This document shows, piece after piece, positions 15,835-23,609 of a stretch of DNA of 64,000 nucleotides (positions are counted from its first letter, which is position 1; every line of letters starts with the position of its first letter). The position numbers and the translations under genes were made by a program. The stretch is from contig DATGLM010000029.1 in NCBI GenBank assembly GCA_035294125.1, forward strand, positions 62,001-126,000. The letters run 5' to 3'. This stretch comes from CADDYT01 sp035294125 (GTDB taxonomy: Bacteria; Chloroflexota; Ktedonobacteria; Ktedonobacterales; Ktedonobacteraceae). Under the pieces are notes generated by a model that ran no database searches, was not told the DNA's origin, and was given only the letters and a program-made list of their open reading frames with translations.

Positions 15835-16848
15835 CTACAAGCAACTGGATGCCCTGACAATCAATTCGGGCTGGTAGACAATGTGCTGGTGTTTGTGTGT
15901 TATTGGATTATCGGCCTCATCCAGGAGCAGTTCGGTGGCGGCACGTCCAAGTTCATACTTTGGTTGCCGAATCGAGGTGAGCGGTGTGGCGAGAACACTG
16001 GCAAACTCGACATCGTCGTAGCCCACCAGGGCCATATCGCCGGGAATAGAAAATCCCCGTTTGATCAGGCCGCGCATCACGCCGAGGGCAAGAAGATCGT
16101 TGGCGCAAAAGACTGCCGTTGGCCTGCTATGGGCGCTCAAAAGTTTCTCGACACTTTCCTCGCCCTCTCTGGCATTTTGCGCCCTTGTGGTGATGTCAAT
16201 AATGGCACGATCGGGATCAAGACCGCCGGCTTTAACCGCTTTCAGTACGCCGCGCCGCCGATCTGTGCATTGGCGAATAGTGAGCGGGCCATGCACAAAG
16301 CCGATACAGGTGTGCCCCTGTTGCAGCAGGTGAGCGGCGGCAAGCTCCCCTCCGCGCACATCATCGACAGAAACCGAACAGAGGTCCTTGCTGCGGCTGG
16401 GACGATCCAGCAGAACGACGGCAGTGCCGCGCTGGCGAAGCTGTTGTAAGTAGCTGGCATCGCTCTGGACCGGGGTGATCAGCACCCCCTGCGTGCGTTG
16501 CTCTGTCAGGACATGCAGGTAGTGACTTTCTTTTTCCGTAGAATCGTCAGAGTTGCAGAGAATAACAACGTAGCCCCTCTCATTGGCAAGGTCCTCAACT
16601 CCACGCGCAACCTCGGTAAAAAAAGGATTGGCTACATCAAGCACCACCAGGCCAATATGCTGGCTTCTTCCGGCGCGAAGCTGGCGGGCCGAGCCATTAC
16701 GAACGAAGCCAATCTCTTCGATGGCTTGCAGTACCCGCTGCCGTGTCTCCTCCGCGACGATTTCAGGCCGATTCAAAACGTTCGACACCGTTCCCAGCGA
16801 AACACCGGCACGCCTCGCCACCTCGCGGATACTTGTTATTGACCCCAT
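15835..16848 (-). CDS. LacI-family transcriptional regulator of the rhamnose operon
   Basis: 337-residue LacI/GalR regulator: N-terminal helix-turn-helix IREVARRAGVSLGTVSNVLN (residues about 6-25), hinge helix NGSARQLRAGRSQHIG and a periplasmic-binding-like effector domain (GLVVLDVANPFFTEV, VLLDRPS, VGYDDVEFASVLATPLTSIR). It is divergent from the sugar ABC/rhamnose operon and separated by 362 bp holding two GAAACGTTTC operators, one on the predicted transcription start. It therefore most likely represses the operon until rhamnose or a metabolite binds (inference from position). Confidence 0.9.
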   Translation of the reverse strand: MGSITSIREVARRAGVSLGTVSNVLNRPEIVAEETRQRVLQAIEEIGFVRNGSARQLRAGRSQHIGLVVLDVANPFFTEVARGVEDLANERGYVVILCNSDDSTEKESHYLHVLTEQRTQGVLITPVQSDASYLQQLRQRGTAVVLLDRPSRSKDLCSVSVDDVRGGELAAAHLLQQGHTCIGFVHGPLTIRQCTDRRRGVLKAVKAGGLDPDRAIIDITTRAQNAREGEESVEKLLSAHSRPTAVFCANDLLALGVMRGLIKRGFSIPGDMALVGYDDVEFASVLATPLTSIRQPKYELGRAATELLLDEADNPITHKHQHIVYQPELIVRASSCL

Positions 16849-16965
16849 GTGCGCTTTTCCTACCTGCTGAATAATGTACTTTAGAATGGTACCCTCGCGT
16901 ATAGTATGCCATAAAAAAGCCGGTCATCTCTTCAGAAAAATCGCCGGTTTTTTTCGGCAAAAGCC

Positions 16966-16995
16966 TTGACAAAGTCCGCTATAGGAAGTTATACT
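16966..16995 (+). promoter_or_regulatory. Sigma70-type promoter of the rhamnose operon
   Basis: TTGACA (16966-16971), 18-bp spacer, TATACT (16990-16995). The predicted start near 17002 falls on the first operator, a classic arrangement for repression by a LacI protein. Confidence 0.8.
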
Positions 16996-17001
16996 TTTCT
17001 C

Positions 17002-17017
17002 ATTGAAACGTTTCAAT
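17002..17017. promoter_or_regulatory. LacI-family operator 1
   Basis: ATTGAAACGTTTCAAT, a perfect 16-bp palindrome with the central CG typical of LacI/GalR operators, at the predicted transcription start. Confidence 0.85.
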
Positions 17018-17130
17018 CACCGGTCTCGATCACACATAGTGACTCTGCTTATGAATATAGGCAAGGTTGGCGAATATATTTCATCGTTTTTCCCTGAAAA
17101 TGTGCTGCCGGGTTTTCCTTCTCGCTCTCG

Positions 17131-17146
17131 ATTGAAACGTTTCAAG
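17131..17146. promoter_or_regulatory. LacI-family operator 2
   Basis: ATTGAAACGTTTCAAG, 15 of 16 bases identical to operator 1. The centres are 129 bp apart, so DNA looping or roadblock repression is possible. Confidence 0.8.
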
Positions 17147-17210
17147 TCTGTAATAATTGTACTGTCTGTAGGCCAGCCCGTCAAGCCTGTCCGGTAAGGA
17201 GGGAACGAGC

Positions 17211-18719
17211 GTGACGACATCCACCGAGCCTATCGTTGAACTCAAAGGGGTTGCCAAACATTTTGGTGGCGTGCAGGCACTGCGGGGAGTGGACTTTCGC
17301 CTGTTCCCCGGTGAGGTGCACGCGCTGGTGGGCGAAAATGGCGCGGGCAAAAGCACGCTGGTAAAAATTCTGGCAGGTATCTACAGGCCGGATGCGGGCG
17401 CGCTGAAAATTGGTGGCGAGGTGGTGGAACTACGCTCGCCTACGCAGGCGCAGAGCCTGGGCATCGCCGTTGTTCAGCAGGAGCCGATGCTTTTCCCCGA
17501 TCTGGATGTTGCCGAGAATGTTTTCATGGGCCGCCATCCTCGTGATCGCTTCGGGCGTGTCGACTGGAAGCGCATGTATCGCGAAGTCGATCAACTGCTC
17601 GCTTCGCTGGGCGTTTCACTTGACCCCCATACTCCCGTGCAGGGCCTTTCTGTGGCCGAACAGCAACTGGTGGAGATTGCCAAAGCCCTTTCATTACGGG
17701 CGCGTGTGCTGGTGCTGGACGAGCCGACCGCTGCCCTTTCCCCGCACGAGGTCGAAGAATTATTTACCATTGTCAAACAACTGCGGGAGCGCGGTGTGGC
17801 TATCCTCTTTGTCAGCCATCGCCTGGAAGAGGTTTTCGCTATCGCCGGTCAGTTGACCGTCTTCCGTGATGGCACCCATATCATTACTGCTCCGGTCAGC
17901 GAGATGAGCACCGAAGAGATTATCAAGCATATGGTGGGGCGCGAACTTTCTAATCTTTTCCCCAAAGGGGAAGCTGAGATCGGAGAGGTGGTGCTGGAGG
18001 TTCGTCATCTGACACGCCCTGGCGTTTTCTCCGATGTGAGCTTCCTGTTGCGCGAGGGCGAGATTCTTGGTTTCGCGGGCCTGGTGGGAGCTGGACGCAC
18101 AGAGGTGGCGCGGGTACTCTTCGGGATTGACCGGGCGGAGAGCGGAGAAATCTGGCTCAAGGGCAAGCACGTACAGATTCGCTCGCCACAACAGGCAATG
18201 GAGAGCGGCATTGCCTACGTCCCGGAGGACCGTCATCAGCAGGGACTGGTCATGAATTTCAGCATCGCCGCCAATGTTACCCTGCCCATCTTGCAAAAGG
18301 TTTCGCGCCTGGGGCTGGTTGACCCACGCCGCGAGCAGAAGCTTGCCAGCGCCTATGCCGGGCAATTGCGAGTCCGTTCTACAGGGGTGGAGCAGTTGGT
18401 CAGCGCCCTTTCGGGAGGCAATCAGCAGAAAGTCGTGCTGGGCAAATGGCTGGCAACGAATCCTTCAGTGCTGATTCTGGATGAACCAACACGCGGCATC
18501 GATGTAGGGGCCAAATCAGAGGTTCACCGCATTATTTCAGAACTGGCTGCTCACGGACTGGCCATTATTTTGATCTCCAGCGATCTGCCGGAGGTGCTTG
18601 CCATGGCCGACCGGGTGATTGTACTCCATGAGGGACACATTACCGGTGAATTTGCACGCTCTGAGGCGACGCAGGAGCGGGTAATGTTCGCCGCTACAGG
18701 ACAGGATGAGATGCTATGA
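17211..18719 (+). CDS. rhaT: Rhamnose ABC importer ATPase (two ABC domains)
   Basis: 502-residue double ATPase of the carbohydrate CUT2 class. The first half has Walker A GENGAGKST, signature LSVAEQQLVEIAKAL and Walker B VLVLDEPTAALS. The second half has the degenerate Walker A GLVGAGRTEV usual for this class, signature LSGGNQQKVVLGKWL and LILDEPTRGID. It energises uptake of L-rhamnose through the two permeases that follow. The GTG start at 17211 has AAGGAGGG upstream. Its stop overlaps the next start as ATGA. The substrate is inferred from the surrounding rhamnose genes; symbol by analogy with rhizobial rhaSTPQ. Confidence 0.9.
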   Translation: MTTSTEPIVELKGVAKHFGGVQALRGVDFRLFPGEVHALVGENGAGKSTLVKILAGIYRPDAGALKIGGEVVELRSPTQAQSLGIAVVQQEPMLFPDLDVAENVFMGRHPRDRFGRVDWKRMYREVDQLLASLGVSLDPHTPVQGLSVAEQQLVEIAKALSLRARVLVLDEPTAALSPHEVEELFTIVKQLRERGVAILFVSHRLEEVFAIAGQLTVFRDGTHIITAPVSEMSTEEIIKHMVGRELSNLFPKGEAEIGEVVLEVRHLTRPGVFSDVSFLLREGEILGFAGLVGAGRTEVARVLFGIDRAESGEIWLKGKHVQIRSPQQAMESGIAYVPEDRHQQGLVMNFSIAANVTLPILQKVSRLGLVDPRREQKLASAYAGQLRVRSTGVEQLVSALSGGNQQKVVLGKWLATNPSVLILDEPTRGIDVGAKSEVHRIISELAAHGLAIILISSDLPEVLAMADRVIVLHEGHITGEFARSEATQERVMFAATGQDEML

Positions 18720-19765
18720 CCACGACAAGTCAAGAAGTAGAGCGTCCACAGCAGCGCAGTCAACTCAGTCAGATGCGACTGCTTGGTCTGGTGAGCCGGG
18801 TGCGCGAGCTGGGCCTGCTGATTGTATTGCTGCTCATTATCCTCGTTGTCGGCATTCAGGCGCCGCGCTTTCTGAGCATTAACAATTTCGAGCAGATTCT
18901 GCTCTCAGTCGCCATTCTGGCGGTTGTGGCTGTTGGAGAGACGCTGGTTATCCTGACACGCAACGTCGATCTGTCGGTAGGTTCAACAGTGGGCTTCACC
19001 GCTTTTGTCACGGCCTATTTTTTCAAGGAACTACCCCAGAGCAACCTGCTGCTAGGCATTCTCCTGGGCTGTGCTCTGGGGCTGGTACTGGGGATGCTCA
19101 ATGGGCTGATCGTCTCATTCGGACGCGTCCCGTCGATTGTCGCCACGCTTGGCACCCTCTACGCCTACCGTGGTCTCGTGTTTATCTTCGCGGCCAATAC
19201 GACCTCTCAGGTGAATGCTTCCGATGTGCCGGTCAGCTACCTGGCCCTGGCTACGACGCAGATCTTCGGTATACCGGCCCTGATTCTCATAGCTGCCGTT
19301 GTAGCCATTATCGTCGGGTATTTCTTGCATGCTTCACAGAGCGGGCGGCAGCTTTACGCGATAGGCAGCAATCCCGAAGCGGCCCAAATGATCGGTATTC
19401 GTGCGGACAGACTTGTTTTCGGCGCTTTCGCCGCTTCCGGGCTGCTCTGCGGGCTGGCTGGAGTGCTCTGGGGCGCGCGTTTCGCCACCGTAGACGCGAC
19501 CAACGCCACAGGCCTGGAATTGCAGGTCATCGCGGCGGTTGTTGTGGGTGGAGTTAACATCTTTGGCGGTTCGGGAACCATCCTGGGCGCTATGCTGGGG
19601 GCGATTGTCCTGGGCACGCTGGAAAATGCCTTGAACATCCTGAATATTTCCCAGTTCTGGCTGCAAGCGATCTATGGCGCGGCCATTATTGGCGCGGTGG
19701 TGCTTGATGCCTTTATCACGCGCTGGTTGCAACGAAGCATCCTTGCCAGGAGGAAGAACGTATGA
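18716..19765 (+). CDS. rhaP: Rhamnose ABC importer permease 1
   Basis: 349-residue CUT2-type (RbsC/AraH-like) permease with about ten membrane helices. Family marks include NVDLSVGSTVGF, GRVPSIVATLGTL, IRADRLVFGAFAASGLLCGL and the EAA-like GGVNIFGGSGTILGAMLGA loop. It starts inside the stop of the ATPase gene (ATGA) and ends the same way over the next permease, so all three are translationally coupled. It forms a heterodimeric channel with the next gene product. Confidence 0.9.
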   Translation: MTTTSQEVERPQQRSQLSQMRLLGLVSRVRELGLLIVLLLIILVVGIQAPRFLSINNFEQILLSVAILAVVAVGETLVILTRNVDLSVGSTVGFTAFVTAYFFKELPQSNLLLGILLGCALGLVLGMLNGLIVSFGRVPSIVATLGTLYAYRGLVFIFAANTTSQVNASDVPVSYLALATTQIFGIPALILIAAVVAIIVGYFLHASQSGRQLYAIGSNPEAAQMIGIRADRLVFGAFAASGLLCGLAGVLWGARFATVDATNATGLELQVIAAVVVGGVNIFGGSGTILGAMLGAIVLGTLENALNILNISQFWLQAIYGAAIIGAVVLDAFITRWLQRSILARRKNV

Positions 19766-20757
19766 AACAGTTCATCGCGCTGCTGAAGACCTGGGAGGCG
19801 TTGCTGGTGGTGCTGCTTCTGATCAGTATTGTGCTTGGCTCCGTCCTCTCACCCTATTTCCTGAGCGCCTTTAACTTCTACGCCATCACCAGCAACATCA
19901 TGGAAATCGCCATCATGGCTCTGCCAATGACGCTGATTATCATTGTCGGTGAGATCGATCTCTCGGTTGCCTCGGTGCTGGGCCTGTCGAGTGTTGTGCT
20001 GGGCTTTCTGTGGGAGAGAAGCAATTCTATGACACTGGCGATAGTGGTCGCGCTGCTGGTAGGGATTGTCGCGGGCTATATCAACGGCTTCCTCGTTACA
20101 AAGCTTGCGCTGCCCTCGCTGGTTATCACAATTGGCACGCTGGCGCTCTTTCGCGGCCTGGCCTATGTCGTGCTGGGATCCCAGGCGGTCAGCGACTTTC
20201 CCACCGCATTTACCAACTTCGGCTTTAGCCCCATTCCGGGTACAGAGCTTCCCTGGTCAGGCCTGATCTTTGCTGTCCTGGCGATCATTTTCGCGGTGGT
20301 GCTGCACTTCAGCCGGTTGGGTAGGCAGCTCTATGCTATGGGCAATAACAAAGAGGCGGCGCGTTTTTCCGGCATCAATGTGAGCCGGGTGAAGCTCTGG
20401 CTCTTCATTCTTTCCGGGCTGCTGGCGGCGCTGGCCGGTGTCATTTTTACCGCGCGCTTTTCCAGCGCCCGCCCCGATAATGCGCTGGGATTTGAACTGG
20501 AGGTTGTGACGGTTGTTTTGCTGGGCGGCATCAACATCTTTGGAGGGCGTGGCTCGCTGCTGGGCGTCGTGCTGGCGATTTTCATTGTCGCCATTTTACA
20601 GAACATCTTAGGGTTGGAGAATATCAGCGGTGATATCCAGAACCTGGCAATTGGCTTGCTGTTGATTCTCTCTGTGCTGGGACCCAATCTTGCCCGGCGC
20701 ATTCAGGTCGTTATCTCCCGTCGGCGGCTGGCCGTGGGAAGTTCGAGACAAGTGTAA
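19762..20757 (+). CDS. rhaQ: Rhamnose ABC importer permease 2
   Basis: 331-residue CUT2-type permease, paralog of the preceding one, with GEIDLSVASVLGLSS, LALPSLVITIGTLALFRGLA, INVSRVKLWLFILSGLLAAL and LGGINIFGGRGSLLGV. The ATG overlaps the stop of permease 1 by 4 bp. The binding-protein gene follows 11 bp later, typical of a balanced importer operon. Confidence 0.9.
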   Translation: MKQFIALLKTWEALLVVLLLISIVLGSVLSPYFLSAFNFYAITSNIMEIAIMALPMTLIIIVGEIDLSVASVLGLSSVVLGFLWERSNSMTLAIVVALLVGIVAGYINGFLVTKLALPSLVITIGTLALFRGLAYVVLGSQAVSDFPTAFTNFGFSPIPGTELPWSGLIFAVLAIIFAVVLHFSRLGRQLYAMGNNKEAARFSGINVSRVKLWLFILSGLLAALAGVIFTARFSSARPDNALGFELEVVTVVLLGGINIFGGRGSLLGVVLAIFIVAILQNILGLENISGDIQNLAIGLLLILSVLGPNLARRIQVVISRRRLAVGSSRQV

Positions 20758-20768
20758 AGGAGGAGACA

Positions 20769-21809
20769 GTGAAGAAGCTGTTTCAAACACTGGGATGCGG
20801 TTTTCTCGTCTTTGTCATGCTGCTGGTAGCGGCCTGCGGAAGCTCTCCCAGCAGCACGACAGGTAGTAGCTCGACAAGCACTACGAGTTCCAGCAGTAAT
20901 CTCAACATTGTATTCTTGCCCAAGCAGATCAACAACCCGTATTTTGACACCGCCGCCTCGGGAGGACAGGAAGCGGCAAAGGAGCTGAACGGACAGTTCA
21001 AGCAGGTTGGCCCGTCCTCGGCCAACGCCGCCGCGCAGGTGCCGTTCATCACGAACCTCACCGAGCAGCATGTCGGAGCCATCGTCATCTCCGGCGATGA
21101 TCCCAACGCTGTTGCTCCTGCTTTGAAACAGGCAATGGCGCAGGGGATAAAAGTTGTGAGTTTCGACGCGGATGTGGCAACTGATGCGCGCGATGTCTTT
21201 GTCAATCAGGCTGACAGCGAACAGATTGGCCGCAGTGAGGTGGATCTGCTGGCGCAGCAAATCAACGGCACGGGCCAGATTGCCATTCTCTCGGCAGCCA
21301 GCACCGCCGCGAACCAGAACACCTGGATCGGCTACATGAAGCAGGAACTGGCGCAAAAGTACCCGCACATGCAACTGGTCAAGATTGCTTACGGTAATGA
21401 TGATGACCAGACGAGCTTTAACGATACTCTGGCGCTGTTGCAGCAGTACCCGAATCTGAAGGGGATCATTTCTCCTACCACGGTGGGTATCGCTGCCGCC
21501 GCCCGTGCTATCGAGTCGGTCCACAAGGGGGGACAGGTGGCGCTTACGGGTCTGGGAACGCCGAACCAGATGCGCCAGTACGTCAAAGATGGCACAGTCA
21601 AAGCCTTTGAGTTGTGGAATCCCGCCAATCTGGGCTACCTGGCCTATTACGTCGCGGCCCTGCTGATTCAGGGCAAGATCAAGGGCAACGTCGGCGAAAC
21701 GTTCACGGCTGGCAAACTGGGCAGCTTTACTATCGGGGCCAACAACGTCGTCCTGCTCGGCCCGCCAACCGTCTTCAACAGTTCAAATATCGACCAGTTC
21801 AACTTCTAA
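20769..21809 (+). CDS. rhaS: Rhamnose-binding lipoprotein of the ABC importer
   Basis: 346-residue periplasmic-binding-protein-like lipoprotein (Peripla_BP_4 type). Signal peptide with lipobox LVAAC at residues 18-22, a Ser/Thr-rich linker, then the sugar-binding fold starting NIVFLPKQINNPYFDT. ISGDDPNAVAPAL and VVSFDADVATDARDVFVNQ are typical of rhamnose/autoinducer-2 binding proteins. GTG start at 20769 with AAAGGAGGAG close upstream. A strong stem-loop immediately follows the stop codon and may raise the yield of this subunit by protecting its mRNA end. Confidence 0.9.
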   Translation: MKKLFQTLGCGFLVFVMLLVAACGSSPSSTTGSSSTSTTSSSSNLNIVFLPKQINNPYFDTAASGGQEAAKELNGQFKQVGPSSANAAAQVPFITNLTEQHVGAIVISGDDPNAVAPALKQAMAQGIKVVSFDADVATDARDVFVNQADSEQIGRSEVDLLAQQINGTGQIAILSAASTAANQNTWIGYMKQELAQKYPHMQLVKIAYGNDDDQTSFNDTLALLQQYPNLKGIISPTTVGIAAAARAIESVHKGGQVALTGLGTPNQMRQYVKDGTVKAFELWNPANLGYLAYYVAALLIQGKIKGNVGETFTAGKLGSFTIGANNVVLLGPPTVFNSSNIDQFNF

Positions 21810-21814
21810 GTGAG

Positions 21815-21856
21815 GGCCGCTTGCGGGGAGGCATAGATGCCTCCCCGCAAGCGGCC
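21815..21856 (+). repeat. 20-bp perfect intercistronic hairpin
   Basis: GGCCGCTTGCGGGGAGGCAT (21815-21834) is followed after AG by its exact complement (21837-21856), starting six bases after the binding-protein stop codon. No T-run follows, so it is more likely an mRNA-stabilising or attenuating hairpin than a full terminator, because the operon genes continue beyond it. Confidence 0.85.
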
Positions 21857-21886
21857 TGTCGCGCGAGCAGGAGGAATGGTGAGAGT

Positions 21887-22201
21887 ATGCAGCGTATCGC
21901 CTTCACTATGAAAATCAAACCGGGAACGGAGGAAGAGTATCGCAGGCGGCACCAGCAGGTCTGGCCAGACCTGCTGGCAGACCTGAAAGCTGCTGGCTGC
22001 TCCAATTATTCCATCTTTCTCAAGGGTCTGGACCTCTTTGCGTACATGGAAGTGGAAGATTTCCGGCGCTTTCTCTCTATGATGGCCGGCAGCCAGGCAA
22101 GCCAGCGCTGGGAGGATCATATGAAGGATATCCTGATCAGGGAAACCGAGCCGCAGACCGGCTTCCCCTATGTTCTACCTGAAGTATTTCATCTTGATTG
22201 A
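21887..22201 (+). CDS. rhaM: L-rhamnose mutarotase
   Basis: 104-residue RhaM/RhaU-family protein converting alpha- to beta-L-rhamnose. Family sequence is clear: MKIKPGTEEEYRRRHQQVWP near the N-terminus (with conserved His), NYSIFLKGLDLFAYMEV, and the C-terminal LPEVFHLD. The start at 21887 has an AGGAGGAAT ribosome site about 12 bp upstream; an upstream open frame from 21614 is a shadow of the binding-protein gene. The enzyme supplies the correct anomer to the isomerase encoded next. Confidence 0.92.
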   Translation: MQRIAFTMKIKPGTEEEYRRRHQQVWPDLLADLKAAGCSNYSIFLKGLDLFAYMEVEDFRRFLSMMAGSQASQRWEDHMKDILIRETEPQTGFPYVLPEVFHLD

Positions 22202-22304
22202 TCAACGGAAAGCCGAGAAAACGTAACGCAGGTATTTACAAGTGTTCAGTGGCTATTGTGGTAGATGACAATAGAGCGCAAATAGACAAGGTAGGAAATA
22301 CTTG

Positions 22305-23507
22305 ATGAAAGATAGTTTGGAAAAACAAACCGTCGCTATTGATGCCATCGTAGGAAAAATCAAGCAGTTTACTGTTGAGACTCCATCGTGGGGCTATGGC
22401 GATTCGGGGACGCGCTTCAAGGTCTTTCACTGGCCCGGTGCTGCTCGCACCCTGTGGGAGAAACTGGCCGATGCCGCCGAGGTCAACCGGGTGACGGGTG
22501 TTTGCCCCAGCGTCGCCATTCACATTCCCTGGGACAAAGTCGCAGACTGGCAGGCGGTCAAAGCATATGCCTCAGAACTGGGGCTGCGTATCGGTGCCGT
22601 CAACCCCAACCTCTTCCAGGAGGATGTCTATCGCCTGGGCAGCCTGTGCAACCCCAATAAAGCGGTGCGGCAGCAAGCCATCGAGCACGTGCTGGAATGT
22701 ATCCAGATTGCTCAGACAGTCGGCTCGGATATCATCAGCCTCTGGTTGGCCGATGGCACCAATTATCCCGGCCAGGATGATCTGCGCTACCGGCGTCATC
22801 GCCTGCTGGAAGCTCTTCAGGAGATCTACGCTGCTCTGCCCGCTGGCATGCGCCTGCTCATCGAATACAAATTCTTCGAGCCAGCCTTTTATTCAACTGA
22901 TCTACCTGACTGGGGAACCTCTCTGCTGATGGCGCAAAAACTGGGGCCGCAGGCAGATGTGCTGGTGGATACAGGCCATCACGCGCAGGGTACCAATATC
23001 GCGCAGATTGTGGCGCAACTGCTCGACGAAGAGCGGCTCGGTGGCTTCCACTTCAACGATCGTCGCTATGCCGATGACGACCTGATCGTTGGCTCGCAGA
23101 ATCCCTTTGACCTCTTCTGCATCTTCAACGAAATCGTCAGCGCCCAGGCCGATGGCAATGCCAACGCCAATCGCATCGCCTACATGATCGACCAGTCGCA
23201 CAACATTGAATCCAAGATCGAGGCCATGATCCAGAGCGTGCTCCATGTGCAGACGGCCTACGCCAAGGCGCTGCTGGTAGACCGTACCGCGCTGCGCGAG
23301 GCGCAAGAGGCGGGCGATGTACTGGGAGCTTACCGTGTCTTGCAGGCCGCCTACGAAAGCGATGTGCGCCCCCTGCTCGCCGGATTCCGCACCCGTCAGG
23401 GTCTCGACCCCGACCCCATCGCGGCTTTCCGCGCCAGTGGCTATGCTGAACGTGTAGCCGCCGAACGTCCTGCAGTTGGTTCATCCAGTGGCTATCCCGG
23501 CGCATAG
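22305..23507 (+). CDS. rhaI: L-rhamnose isomerase (RhaI type)
   Basis: 400-residue TIM-barrel isomerase converting L-rhamnose to L-rhamnulose, of the Pseudomonas stutzeri/rhizobial RhaI group rather than E. coli RhaA. Likely metal ligands are Glu in LLIEYKFFEP (about residue 186), Asp in LVDTGHHAQGTN (about 222), His in GGFHFNDRRY (about 249) and the Asp residues in YADDDL. ATG at 22305 preferred to the adjacent TTG at 22302; AGGTAGGA stands upstream. It lies between mutarotase and aldolase genes, confirming the pathway. Confidence 0.9.
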   Translation: MKDSLEKQTVAIDAIVGKIKQFTVETPSWGYGDSGTRFKVFHWPGAARTLWEKLADAAEVNRVTGVCPSVAIHIPWDKVADWQAVKAYASELGLRIGAVNPNLFQEDVYRLGSLCNPNKAVRQQAIEHVLECIQIAQTVGSDIISLWLADGTNYPGQDDLRYRRHRLLEALQEIYAALPAGMRLLIEYKFFEPAFYSTDLPDWGTSLLMAQKLGPQADVLVDTGHHAQGTNIAQIVAQLLDEERLGGFHFNDRRYADDDLIVGSQNPFDLFCIFNEIVSAQADGNANANRIAYMIDQSHNIESKIEAMIQSVLHVQTAYAKALLVDRTALREAQEAGDVLGAYRVLQAAYESDVRPLLAGFRTRQGLDPDPIAAFRASGYAERVAAERPAVGSSSGYPGA

Positions 23508-23609
23508 GGATAAGCTTCGTAGGCCCTCGATAATCGGGGCCTATAGAGATGGTGTCCATATTCACCTGGTAAAGTTCATCATCTACAATATACAGAAGGA
23601 TTCAAAACA

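Larger units (their letters stand above)
16849..17210. promoter_or_regulatory. Divergent control region of lacI-type gene and rhamnose operon
   Basis: 362-bp intergenic region. It holds the operon promoter at 16966-16995, two LacI-type operators at 17002 and 17131, and an A-run/CCGG/T-run stem at about 16911-16955 that could separate the divergent transcripts. The long untranslated leader (about 17002-17210) carries the second operator and ends with AAGGAGGG just before the first gene. Confidence 0.7.
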
